Positions 1 to 6,110 of a stretch of DNA of 11,182 bases are shown one piece after another. The stretch is taken from assembly GCA_000961805.1 (NCBI GenBank), contig LADV01000296.1:1-11182 (forward strand). The letters are read 5' to 3'. Position 1 is the stretch's first letter; every line of letters starts with the position of its first letter. Under the pieces are notes generated by a model that was not told where the DNA came from, ran no database searches, and was given only the letters and a program-made list of their open reading frames with translations. A program made the translations under genes and the position numbers. The DNA comes from Peptococcaceae bacterium BRH_c23 (GTDB taxonomy: Bacteria; Bacillota_B; Desulfitobacteriia; Desulfitobacteriales; Desulfitobacteriaceae).

Positions 1-93
1 CTCCGAAGGGTGGATTTCTCTTAAATCCATGCCTGGGTCTCGGATTAAGAGTCCTTGAACTGTCACCGTTTTTCGGTGAAGAGCTATCGTTTT
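1..93 (+). ncRNA. Lysine riboswitch (L box), 3' part
   Basis: This is the 3' half of a lysine-sensing riboswitch aptamer, cut by the window edge. Visible core elements match the L-box consensus in order: CCGAAG at 3-8, CCTGGG near 32-37, ACTGTCA at 60-66, and AAGAGCTATC at 79-88. Between the last two is a perfect small hairpin, CACCG/CGGTG (64-68 with 74-78). Known L boxes bind lysine and cause premature termination upstream of lysine biosynthesis or transport genes. The dapA gene downstream fits this exactly. The 5' half of the aptamer lies outside the window, so its folding cannot be checked here. Confidence 0.85.
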
Positions 94-140
94 GTGTGCA
101 TTATTTAATTATTAATTTTTTTAATTATTTAATTTTGTTT

Positions 141-177
141 AAAACAAGGCGTTAGTTTAATCTACGCCTTGTTTTTT
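141..177 (+). terminator. Riboswitch expression-platform terminator
   Basis: A 12-bp perfect stem (141-152 with 164-175) closes an 11-base loop, and the right arm runs into a T tract. It sits about 50 bases after the aptamer and 180 bases before dapA, where an L-box terminator should be. Lysine binding would be expected to favour this hairpin and stop transcription before dapA. Confidence 0.8.
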
Positions 178-218
178 ATGTTTTGTAACAAAAATTAACA
201 CATAGTATGGAGGTTATC

Positions 219-236
219 ATGGCAAACGTATCGTAG
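219..236 (+). other. Short leader ORF or decayed gene start
   Basis: A strong GGAGG (209-213) lies five bases before an ATG that opens only five codons (MANVS) and then stops. Adding one base after codon three would give a run reading RIVVGGGCP, which resembles the glycine-rich start of a nucleotide-binding protein, but it too stops within about 30 bases. It sits between the riboswitch terminator and dapA. It could be the stub of a lost first gene of the operon or a leader peptide; I cannot identify it. Confidence 0.3.
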
Positions 237-360
237 TTGGTGGGGGTTGTCCTTAAATAGAACTAATCTGGCTGGATACTGATAAAACCTAAGCTGATAA
301 GTTAGACGCTCTAATAAAGCAAAATTATATTAAGAGTAATAAGAAGTAAGGAGTGGGAAT

Positions 361-1236
361 ATGTCATTTGGAAGAATTCTAACTGCTATGGTCACACCCA
401 TGAATGAGTGTTTAGAGGTTGATTATGAAGAAGCAAAGCATTTAGCTTTACACTTGGTTGAACATGGGAATGATGGTATTGTCGTCGCAGGGACAACTGG
501 GGAGTCTCCGACAATTTCAACTGAAGAAAAAATCGAATTATTCAAGGTGGTTAAAGAGACCGTTGGATCACGGGCTGTCGTAATTGCCGGAATAGGCTCA
601 AATACGACTGAGGCAAGTGTAACGTTAGCCAAAAAAGCTGCAGCAGTCGGAGTAGACGGGCTGATGGCGGTCGTACCCTATTATAACAAACCGTCACAAG
701 AGGGTTTATATCAGCATTTCCGTAAAATAGCCGCTGCGACCCCGCTACCACTAATGCTTTACAATATCCCGAGTAGATCTTCCGTCAATATGCTCCCGGA
801 AACTGTGCTCAGACTCAGCGAAATTCCCAACATAACAGCACTTAAGGAAGCGTGCGGAATGATGGATCAGGTCAGCGAACTTAAACGCATTCTGCCTGAG
901 AACTTTGCCATGTATAGCGGCGATGACTCTCAAACTTTGCCGATGCTGGCTTTGGGCTGCACTGGTATCATCAGCGTTGCAGGACACGTCATTGGTGACG
1001 AAATGAGAAGCATGCTCGACGCGTGGTTTGCGGGGGATACTCAAACGGCTTTGAAATGGCATTTGAAGCTTCTTCCCATGTTCAAGGGAATTTTCGTTAC
1101 CACAAACCCTGTACCGATCAAATACCTGTTAAAGTATCACGGGATTAAGGCTGGCGGAGTTAGACTACCTTTGGTCGATGCTATCGAAAAAGAAAAAGCT
1201 TTTCTAGATGATTTATACCGCCAAATTAAAGGTTAA
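361..1236 (+). CDS. dapA: 4-hydroxy-tetrahydrodipicolinate synthase
   Basis: This cytosolic enzyme condenses pyruvate with L-aspartate 4-semialdehyde, the first committed step of the diaminopimelate/lysine pathway. The 291-residue product has the usual family length and is a single (beta/alpha)8 aldolase barrel. Signature parts are visible: GTTGES with Thr45-Thr46, Tyr107 in VPYYNKP, Tyr134 in YNIPSRS with Arg139 for substrate carboxylate binding, and the Schiff-base Lys162 in ALKEACG. The ATG has a TAAGGAG seven bases upstream (347-353). The lysine riboswitch and terminator ahead of it indicate feedback control by lysine at transcription level. A strong palindromic terminator follows, so it is probably the last or only gene of its transcript. 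The reading frame is intact, unlike most of its neighbours. Confidence 0.97.
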   Translation: MSFGRILTAMVTPMNECLEVDYEEAKHLALHLVEHGNDGIVVAGTTGESPTISTEEKIELFKVVKETVGSRAVVIAGIGSNTTEASVTLAKKAAAVGVDGLMAVVPYYNKPSQEGLYQHFRKIAAATPLPLMLYNIPSRSSVNMLPETVLRLSEIPNITALKEACGMMDQVSELKRILPENFAMYSGDDSQTLPMLALGCTGIISVAGHVIGDEMRSMLDAWFAGDTQTALKWHLKLLPMFKGIFVTTNPVPIKYLLKYHGIKAGGVRLPLVDAIEKEKAFLDDLYRQIKG

Positions 1237-1301
1237 TAGCCTTTATCCATCAACTGATGCCAGTCAATACACTTCCTTGTTAAGTCTATCCCAGCCCCTA
1301 A

Positions 1302-1341
1302 ATAAACACTCACCTTTTTGAGTAAAAAGGTGAGTGTTTAT
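1302..1341 (+). terminator. Palindromic terminator after dapA
   Basis: An 18-bp perfect inverted repeat (1302-1319 with 1324-1341) with a four-base loop lies 65 bases after the dapA stop. The outer arms are AT-rich and hold T runs on both strands, so it could stop transcription in either direction. It separates dapA from the decayed region downstream. Confidence 0.85.
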
Positions 1342-1712
1342 CTGTAATGCGACGATCGTCTGTCTTGACACACGAAATCGAAAAAAACACTATCAATAGC
1401 TTCCGTCATTAGCTATTTTCAACATGAAAGGAGAATCACCATGTTTTCATAACTGCTCTAATAGGCCTTGATATATCCTCCGTTACCGAAAAGTAAATCT
1501 TACAGCATCTTTATGAGAAAATATTTAGCCTTCTAAAGGAATTGGTTAAATTTTGTAGAAAGCTATAAAAGTTCAAATTTGCACAATTTTAAAATGGAGG
1601 GCAATCTTATTGTCTTTAACTATGGAATTTGTTTTTAAATTCCAATTATCTGTTTTAGTGTATTTGTTTTTGCAATTTAATTTTTGGTGAGTAAAAACAA
1701 GGAGAGAGGTTA
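1342..1712. other. Intergenic stretch with tiny ORFs
   Basis: No gene of normal size is present. Two ribosome-site-plus-start combinations occur. AAAGGAG before ATG at 1441 opens only MFS and a stop; dropping one T would extend it to 17 codons. GGAGG at 1596-1600 precedes a TTG at 1610 that opens a 26-codon hydrophobic ORF. A weak promoter-like pair, TTGGTT (1542-1547) and TATAAA (1564-1569) with a 16-base spacer, may serve the next gene. Nothing else is recognisable. Confidence 0.4.
1610..1690 (+). CDS. Possible 26-residue hydrophobic peptide
   Basis: A TTG codon nine bases after GGAGG (1596-1600) opens 26 codons ending in TGA. The peptide is rich in Phe, Leu and Val, with a central run FQLSVLVYLFLQFNFW that could span or lie on a membrane. 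It ends 22 bases before the start of the transglutaminase-like gene. I recognise no family. AT-rich DNA gives hydrophobic frames by chance, so this is a weak call resting only on the ribosome site and composition. Confidence 0.2.
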   Translation: MSLTMEFVFKFQLSVLVYLFLQFNFW

Positions 1713-2629
1713 ATGTTGGAATTTTATAAACGCTACGGATTCTATACCGATCCAGGTTCGAAGGAAAAAATGTATGCAGGAATTTCTGATTCTCTCGAGG
1801 AGCTTTGCCAATTCATTAAATCCCAGTTAATTCATCCTATTGCTGATTTGCCGCTTTATCGTCAGCAAATGCCGCCGGAAAGAAAAAATGAAGATGAGAA
1901 GTATCCCACTGTAGAATCGATTTTGAACGGCTTGCTCAGCTATAATTCGGCAGGCCTGGTTTATAACCGCAAACCGGAAGAACGGTTAATTTTGTCATGC
2001 AGGTATCATTCGATCCTGCTTGCCTCTATTTTGAAGAACCGGGGTATCCCGGTCCGGGTTCGTTATGGTTTCACCAAATAACTTTACCCGGAGCATCATA
2101 TCTATCATGTGATCTGCGAAGTTTGGCATGAACCTGAACAGCGCTGGCTGCTTGTTGATCCGGATAGGAAAATGGTGGACTTCTCTCCGGAACAGTTTGA
2201 GTTTTCTGGAGATGTATGGCTCCGGTATAAGGACGATAAATTAAATCCTTCTAGTTATGGTGTTCCGGAATGGTGGGGAGCACATCCCATTCTCAGTGTA
2301 CTCTGCCATGATTTAGCTTCCGTATTAGGCAATGAGCATGTTTATTGGGAACAACCACCGGTTACCTCGGATTCCAGCATGGAGGTAAAAAACATTCCAT
2401 CTGCTCAAGTGATAGTTTTAAATGAAGTTGCTGTGTTATTGAGAGAACCGGATTCTGGCTTTGATGAATTAAGACGACTATATCTGATGAAGTATAGATC
2501 TGAAATTACTATAAGAGCAAGCAGGAGATTTTGTTACAAGCACACCTCGAAGCCGCCGATACTATCTTCAAAACCGCCTACGAGATCATCGAGCGGCCTC
2601 TTACGGTAAAGGAAAAATTTATAGAGTAA
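1713..2629 (+). pseudogene. Transglutaminase-like protein, in-frame stop and frameshift
   Basis: Two open segments in one frame (1713-2081 and 2082-2609) form a single transglutaminase-core protein interrupted by TAA at 2079-2081. The first part carries the nucleophile region SCRYHSILLASILKNRGIP (Cys at residue 96). The second carries the His in ICEVWHE and the Asp in LLVDPDRKMVDF, completing the Cys-His-Asp order of the fold. The residues on either side of the stop, GFTK and LYPEHHIYHVICEVW, join naturally if the TAA replaced one codon. Near 2517 the frame seems to shift: from 2519 another frame reads KQEILLQAHLEAADTIFK and onward to a TAA at 2627. The start has AAGGAGAGAG eight or so bases upstream. 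Such proteins usually act as cysteine peptidase-like or cross-linking enzymes; the specific substrate is unknown. Two lesions make a working product unlikely. Confidence 0.8.
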
Positions 2630-2730
2630 ATTGAAAATCACATTATTGATGACGCACAAGTAAATAAAACAAAGTCATGCTTAGTCAGATTTTATCAAAT
2701 AATGCTATAGTCTATAAAAAAATGTCTTAA

Positions 2731-2877
2731 TATTTAAAATTTTTAGATTACTATAAATATCCACTCGTTCCATTGGTTGGGGTAATTCATTATTGGTATT
2801 ATATGCAAGATACTGTTGCCAAAAAAGAAGTTAAAGATCGACCTAAGATAGTGAGGAAGATTGACGTTGGAATGTGA
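2731..2877 (+). pseudogene. Orphan C-terminal coding remnant, unidentified
   Basis: Forty-eight codons without a start run from just after one stop to a TGA at 2875. The translation looks like the end of a membrane protein: a hydrophobic aromatic segment (YYKYPLVPLVGVIHYWYY), followed by a charged tail (KKEVKDRPKIVRKIDVGM). No ribosome site or start is present. I cannot name the family; a transporter or integral membrane enzyme C-terminus would fit. It may be chance, but the sharp hydrophobic-to-charged layout is typical of a real tail. Confidence 0.3.
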
Positions 2878-3002
2878 ATCATGAACTAGGGGTTCTACTT
2901 GGAGGTTTATCGAAGCCCTAGAATGGAGGTGGAGAATACCCGAGTACAGAGGATGTTAGTTTAGATAAATTAAACCATAAGAAACAAGGAGGAAAAGAAA
3001 TT

Positions 3003-3071
3003 ATGAAGACAATTATTGCTCGAAAAATAGGCTTCAAATGTTATGCAGTTATCAGTAAAATTTCTCTATAA
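3003..3071 (+). other. 22-codon ORF with strong ribosome site
   Basis: AAGGAGG at 2986-2992 lies ten bases before an ATG that opens 22 codons (MKTIIARKIGFKCYAVISKI and two more) and then TAA. The peptide is basic with a single Cys. It could be a small gene or leader, or the surviving start of a deleted gene, as other genes here have lost their bodies. No family recognised. Confidence 0.3.
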
Positions 3072-3155
3072 ATGTGCCCCCCTAGAGAACGAAGTGCTGT
3101 GTTAAGGGTTGTAAACTGGGAGTATCGATAATTTTTTACGAGAGGACAGGACGCC

Positions 3156-3931
3156 ATGGAAAAAAAGATAATAGTTAACAAGGATGGAAATATACTGCCA
3201 TTGAGCTGAACATCCCGGAGAGCTTAAATGCTCTAAATATCAATATGCGCGAAGAGATGCTGGAGGCATTGCTAGCGGCAGAAAAGGATGACGAGGTCCG
3301 AGTTGTGGTCATTACTGGTCGAGGCAGGGCTTTCTGTTCCGGCGGTGATATCAAAGCAATGAACAAAGAATTTACCCCGGCCGAAGGCAGGGCGAGAATG
3401 CAAAAGGTCGGCAGGCTGATTAAATGCATTAATGGGATGAACAAATTGGTAATAGCCGCTGTTAATGGGCCGGCCATTGGAGCAGGCTGCAACTTGGCGC
3501 TGGCTTGTGATTTTATCATTGCTGCTGAAGAAGCGACTTTTGGCCAACCTTTCGGAAGACTCGGCCTGGTTCCTGATTTGGGAGGACTATATTACTTGCC
3601 TCGCCGGGTTGGCCTAGCAAAAGCAAAAGAATTAATCTTTACCTGGCAGATTATTGATGCCAGAGAAGCGGAACGAATTGGCTTAGTAAATTGGGTTGTA
3701 CCGCTAAGTGATCTTGATACGGAAGTAAAGAAGCTGGCAGAGAAATTGGTTAAAGGACCGGCACTGGCGAATGGTTTAGCAAAAGGAATCATCAATAGAT
3801 CATTAGAAAGTACCCTCGATCAGATACTTGAGGAAGAAGCTTACGCCCAGGGCTTATGTTTTATGTCCCAAGATTTTCAAGAGGGAGTTAGAGCTTTTTT
3901 GGAAAAGAGAAAGCCAAATTTTGGTCAATAA
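3156..3931 (+). pseudogene. Enoyl-CoA hydratase/isomerase family, N-terminal frameshift
   Basis: This is a crotonase-fold acyl-CoA enzyme. ATG at 3156, with AGAGGAC upstream, opens MEKKIIVNKDGNI and then shifts: near 3192-3196 one base is missing, and the protein resumes in the other frame as AIELNIPESLNALNINM. Repaired, it would be about 258 residues, the normal family length. The undamaged frame from Met at 3245 has no ribosome site and would lack the first beta strands. Both oxyanion-hole segments are present: AFCSGGDIKAM and NGPAIGAGCNLALACD. The two Glu of true hydratases are replaced: Asn in GAGCNLALACD and Phe in FGQPFGRLGLVPDLGG. The Asp of GLVPDLGG is kept, as in PaaG-like isomerases and related members. 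An isomerase-type role is therefore more likely than hydration. It is the first gene of the acyl-CoA cluster, 18 bases before the next. Confidence 0.85.
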
Positions 3932-3949
3932 GAAATAGGGGGAGTCACT

Positions 3950-4720
3950 GTGGCTGAAATCGAGGTCAGACGAGAAGAACGTTTAGGTATAGTGACCGTT
4001 AACCGGCCTGAAGTTAGAAATGCACTTAACCAATCGGCTTGGTATGCGCTGCTGGATGCTTTTACGGAATTAGGTGATGATCCCCAGGTACAGGTAATCA
4101 TACTCACCGGGGCTGGGGACAAGGCATTTGTGGCAGGTGCAGATTTGAAGGCGTTGAAGGAACGTGACGTGGCTGCTACTTTCCGGGCTGATTACCAAAG
4201 GATTGTAGATCAAGTTGCCACTATCAATAAGCCAACTATAGCAGCTATTAATGGTTATGCTCTTGGTGGGGGACTGGAGTTGGCCTTGGCCTGCGATATC
4301 CGAATTTGCTGTGACACCGCTAAATTCGGTCAGACAGAGATTAATGTGGGTATTTTGCCGGGAGCAGGTGGCACCCAGCGTCTGACGCGTTTAATTGGAC
4401 TGGGAAAAGCCAAAGAGATGATTTTTACGGGGAAAATAATCAGCGCTTCTGAAGCAGAAAGAATCGGATTGGTTAATATGGTGGTTGATCCTAACAACCT
4501 GATGGAAACCGCTTTGCAAATGGCACGGGAAATGGCGCAAAAAAGTCCCCTTGTCTTGCAGTTAGCAAAATTTGTGATCAATAACGGGGTAGATGTGGAT
4601 ATGCACACTGCCCAGGCCTTAGAGCGTTTAGGGCAAGCAGTTGTGTTTGGCTCTGCTGATCACCTCGAAGGGATTAATGCCTTCTTGGAAAAGAGGAAAC
4701 CAGAGTTCAAATGTTGCTAA
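3950..4720 (+). CDS. Enoyl-CoA hydratase (crotonase)
   Basis: A complete 256-residue crotonase likely hydrates short-chain 2-enoyl-CoA to 3-hydroxyacyl-CoA in the cytosol (crt-like). The first oxyanion-hole segment is KAFVAGADLKAL (58-69) and the second is GYALGGGLELALACD (102-116). Both catalytic glutamates are present: Glu110 in GGLELAL and Glu130 in FGQTEINVGILPGAGGTQR. It ends in the family tail FLEKRKPEF. The start is GTG, set by GGGGGGAG (3938-3944) a few bases upstream. The gene follows the frameshifted crotonase by 18 bases and precedes a thiolase start by 28 bases, so it was part of one operon with acyl-CoA dehydrogenase and 3-hydroxyacyl-CoA dehydrogenase. It is the only intact member of that operon in view. 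The exact chain length or ring substrate cannot be read from sequence. Confidence 0.92.
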   Translation: MAEIEVRREERLGIVTVNRPEVRNALNQSAWYALLDAFTELGDDPQVQVIILTGAGDKAFVAGADLKALKERDVAATFRADYQRIVDQVATINKPTIAAINGYALGGGLELALACDIRICCDTAKFGQTEINVGILPGAGGTQRLTRLIGLGKAKEMIFTGKIISASEAERIGLVNMVVDPNNLMETALQMAREMAQKSPLVLQLAKFVINNGVDVDMHTAQALERLGQAVVFGSADHLEGINAFLEKRKPEFKCC

Positions 4721-4748
4721 GCGGAGTAGTGTGGGAGGAGATAAAAAA

Positions 4749-4845
4749 ATGAAGCCTGTAGCTATAGTGGGAGCAGGGCAAACAAAATATGGCGATTTCC
4801 CGGATAAAGGTGAGAAAGAACTATTTGCTGATGCCTACCGTGAAA
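4749..4845 (+). pseudogene. Thiolase N-terminal remnant
   Basis: GGGAGGAG followed by ATG opens about 31 codons with the typical start of a thiolase-superfamily (acetyl-CoA acetyltransferase, SCP-x-like) protein: MKPVAIVGAGQTKYGDFPDK, then GEKELFADAYRE. A full enzyme would be about 390 residues and would carry the active Cys and the C-terminal His and Cys motifs; all of these are missing. At about 4840-4845 the sequence changes to the tail of a crotonase in a different frame. The thiolase frame itself ends at a TGA 18 bases later. The thiolase would have cleaved the 3-ketoacyl-CoA made by the rest of the operon. Inferred as a deletion product. Confidence 0.75.
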
Positions 4846-4980
4846 GGTTTGCGCATGGACCTTGAAGCCGGCCTGCAGTATAAGAATAAATGCTTTAGCA
4901 TTTTATGTGCTACGGAAGACAAAAAGGAAGGGATACAGGCGTTTTTAGAAAAGCGTAAGCCAAACTTTCAGGGACGTTAA
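4840..4980 (+). pseudogene. Crotonase C-terminal remnant (third paralogue)
   Basis: The last 46 codons or so of an enoyl-CoA hydratase family protein are fused by deletion to the thiolase stub. The reading is VKGLRMDLEAGLQYKNKC, then FSILCATEDKKEGIQAFLEK and RKPNFQGR before TAA. The TEDKKEGIQAFLEKRKPNF end is the classic crotonase C-terminus and resembles, but is not identical to, those of the two crotonases upstream. It is therefore a third paralogue rather than a local duplication of the same tail. It has no start, active-site segments or ribosome site of its own. The shared GTGAA at the join could be the microhomology used in the deletion. Confidence 0.75.
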
Positions 4981-5057
4981 AAGAGCTGGACCTTCGGTAA
5001 TCCTGGAGACCTAACCTAAGTCGAAGGACAACGAAAAGGTTAAAAGGGAGTGAAGAC

Positions 5058-5843
5058 ATGGATTTTAGTTTCTCCGAAGAACTGGAAATGTTGAGCAAAG
5101 TCGTCAAGAATTTCGTTGATAAGAAAGTAGATCCCCGTGGTCAGCAGATCGAAGAAGAAGATCGGATACCGGATGAAATAATTAACGAGTCCAAAGAAAT
5201 GGGCCTATTTGGGCTGAGCATTCCAGCAGAATATGGTGGAACCGGCATTGGCATGGTCGGGAAATGCCTCGTTTTCGAGCAACTTGGCCGAACTAACAAT
5301 GGCTTTACCACTTTGCTTGGAGCCCATAACGGGATCGGTTCGGTTGGAATTGTGGATTTGGGAACTGAAGCACAGAAGCAAAAGTATCTTCCTGACATGG
5401 CCTCTGGAGAGAAAATAGGAGCCTTTGCCTTAACTGAGCCCAACGCCGGATCAGACGCCTCGAATATCAGTACTAAAGCGGAATTGAAAGGTGACCGCTA
5501 TGTTCTCAATGGGACCAAACATTTTATTACCAACGCCCCTATTGCCGGTGTCTTCACTGTAATGGCAGTTACCGACAAAGCTAAAGGATCCAAAGGGATT
5601 ACGGCTTTTATAGTGGATATGAAAGTGATTAAGGAAGCAGCTATGGTCAAGTACTATGCTGCTGAGGCTTATTGCCGGGTAGCTGACAAAGCCCTGCAAG
5701 TCTTCGGTGGTATGGGTTATATGAGGGAGTTGCCCATCGAAAGATATTATCGTGATGCACGCATCACCAGGATCTATGAAGGGACAGCGGAAATTCAGAA
5801 AGGGATTGTAGCCGCTCAATTGCTTAAAGAGTATGCCATCTAG
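5058..5843 (+). CDS. Acyl-CoA dehydrogenase, large in-frame internal deletion
   Basis: Acyl-CoA dehydrogenases oxidise acyl-CoA to 2-enoyl-CoA with FAD, passing electrons to electron-transfer flavoprotein. This ORF has 261 residues where the family has about 380. The N-terminal helical domain is present. So is the middle beta domain start with ALTEPNAGSDAS (124-135) and HFITNA (155-160), which contact flavin and substrate. After Lys189 (ITAFIVDMK) the sequence jumps straight to VIKEAAMVKYYAAEAY, late in the C-terminal helical domain. About 120 residues are gone without loss of frame. The catalytic base survives as Glu241 in RIYEGTAEIQ. The start has AAAGGGAG upstream. Without the missing strands and helices, FAD binding and tetramer packing should fail, so it is probably non-functional although still open. 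It lies in the acyl-CoA operon between the crotonase tail and the hydroxyacyl-CoA dehydrogenase stub. Confidence 0.85.
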   Translation: MDFSFSEELEMLSKVVKNFVDKKVDPRGQQIEEEDRIPDEIINESKEMGLFGLSIPAEYGGTGIGMVGKCLVFEQLGRTNNGFTTLLGAHNGIGSVGIVDLGTEAQKQKYLPDMASGEKIGAFALTEPNAGSDASNISTKAELKGDRYVLNGTKHFITNAPIAGVFTVMAVTDKAKGSKGITAFIVDMKVIKEAAMVKYYAAEAYCRVADKALQVFGGMGYMRELPIERYYRDARITRIYEGTAEIQKGIVAAQLLKEYAI

Positions 5844-5877
5844 ATCACATTTGTGAGTGAATAGGAGAAGAGGAAGT

Positions 5878-6081
5878 ATGGAAATCAAGCTAGTAACAGT
5901 GATTGGCTCCGGTATAATGGGTCGTGGAATAGCTCAGGTTTGTGCCCAGGGAGGATATCAAGTCCAACTTAACGACATCAGCAGGGAAGTATTGATCAAA
6001 GCCCGTGAGGTCATTGTGAAGAATTTAAGTAAAGGAGATAACCAAGCCGTTCATCCCGGGAGAATTAATGGCCCGTGTTAA
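5878..6081 (+). pseudogene. hbd: 3-hydroxyacyl-CoA dehydrogenase N-terminal remnant
   Basis: The ATG at 5878, preceded by AGGAGAAGAGGAAG, opens the Rossmann start of a 3-hydroxybutyryl/3-hydroxyacyl-CoA dehydrogenase. The motif GSGIMGRGIAQVCAQGGYQV is the GxGxMGxGIAQ dinucleotide loop, followed by an acidic NDIS at the end of the second strand, as in NAD-dependent members. Homology stops after NLSKG (about residue 53 of some 280). From about 6038 the DNA belongs to a response regulator in another frame, and the open frame runs on as junk to a TGT-TAA end. A GTG at 5857 would add seven residues, but the ribosome site favours the ATG. The intact enzyme would oxidise the crotonase product to 3-ketoacyl-CoA; this fragment cannot. 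Confidence 0.8.
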
Positions 6082-6110
6082 AGCACATCTAGCCCGGTAT
6101 GAACGTTTAC
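6035..6110 (+). pseudogene. Response-regulator receiver C-terminal scrap
   Basis: Read in the frame of ATG 6068 but starting upstream of it, the DNA gives ITKPFIPGELMARVKAHLAR then YERL. This is the end of an OmpR/PhoB-type receiver domain: the conserved Lys-Pro-Phe cis-peptide site, then the last helix ELxARVKAHLRR. The rest of the receiver, with its phospho-acceptor Asp, and the DNA-binding domain are missing. It is wedged between the dehydrogenase stub and the metallo-hydrolase, showing that genes unrelated to acyl-CoA metabolism once lay here and that a deletion of unknown size joined them. Confidence 0.7.

Larger units (their letters stand above)
2630..3155. other. Decayed intergenic region
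   Basis: This 526-base stretch has no full gene. It holds an orphan 48-codon frame (2731-2877) and a 22-codon ORF with a strong ribosome site (3003-3071). Several further purine-rich boxes, such as GGAGG near 2901 and 2925, precede starts that end within a few codons. The impression is of several gene ends and starts worn away, upstream of the acyl-CoA operon. No promoter of good quality was seen. Confidence 0.5.

Noticed and set aside
2079..2081. Possible stop-codon recoding in the transglutaminase gene
   Set aside because: The codon is TAA, not the TAG or TGA used for pyrrolysine or selenocysteine, and a second lesion lies downstream. Simple pseudogenisation is more likely.
2887..2923. Inverted repeat CTAGGGGTT/AAGCCCTAG
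   Set aside because: Arms are nine bases with a mismatch and a 19-base loop with no T tract. This is not convincing as a terminator or element end.
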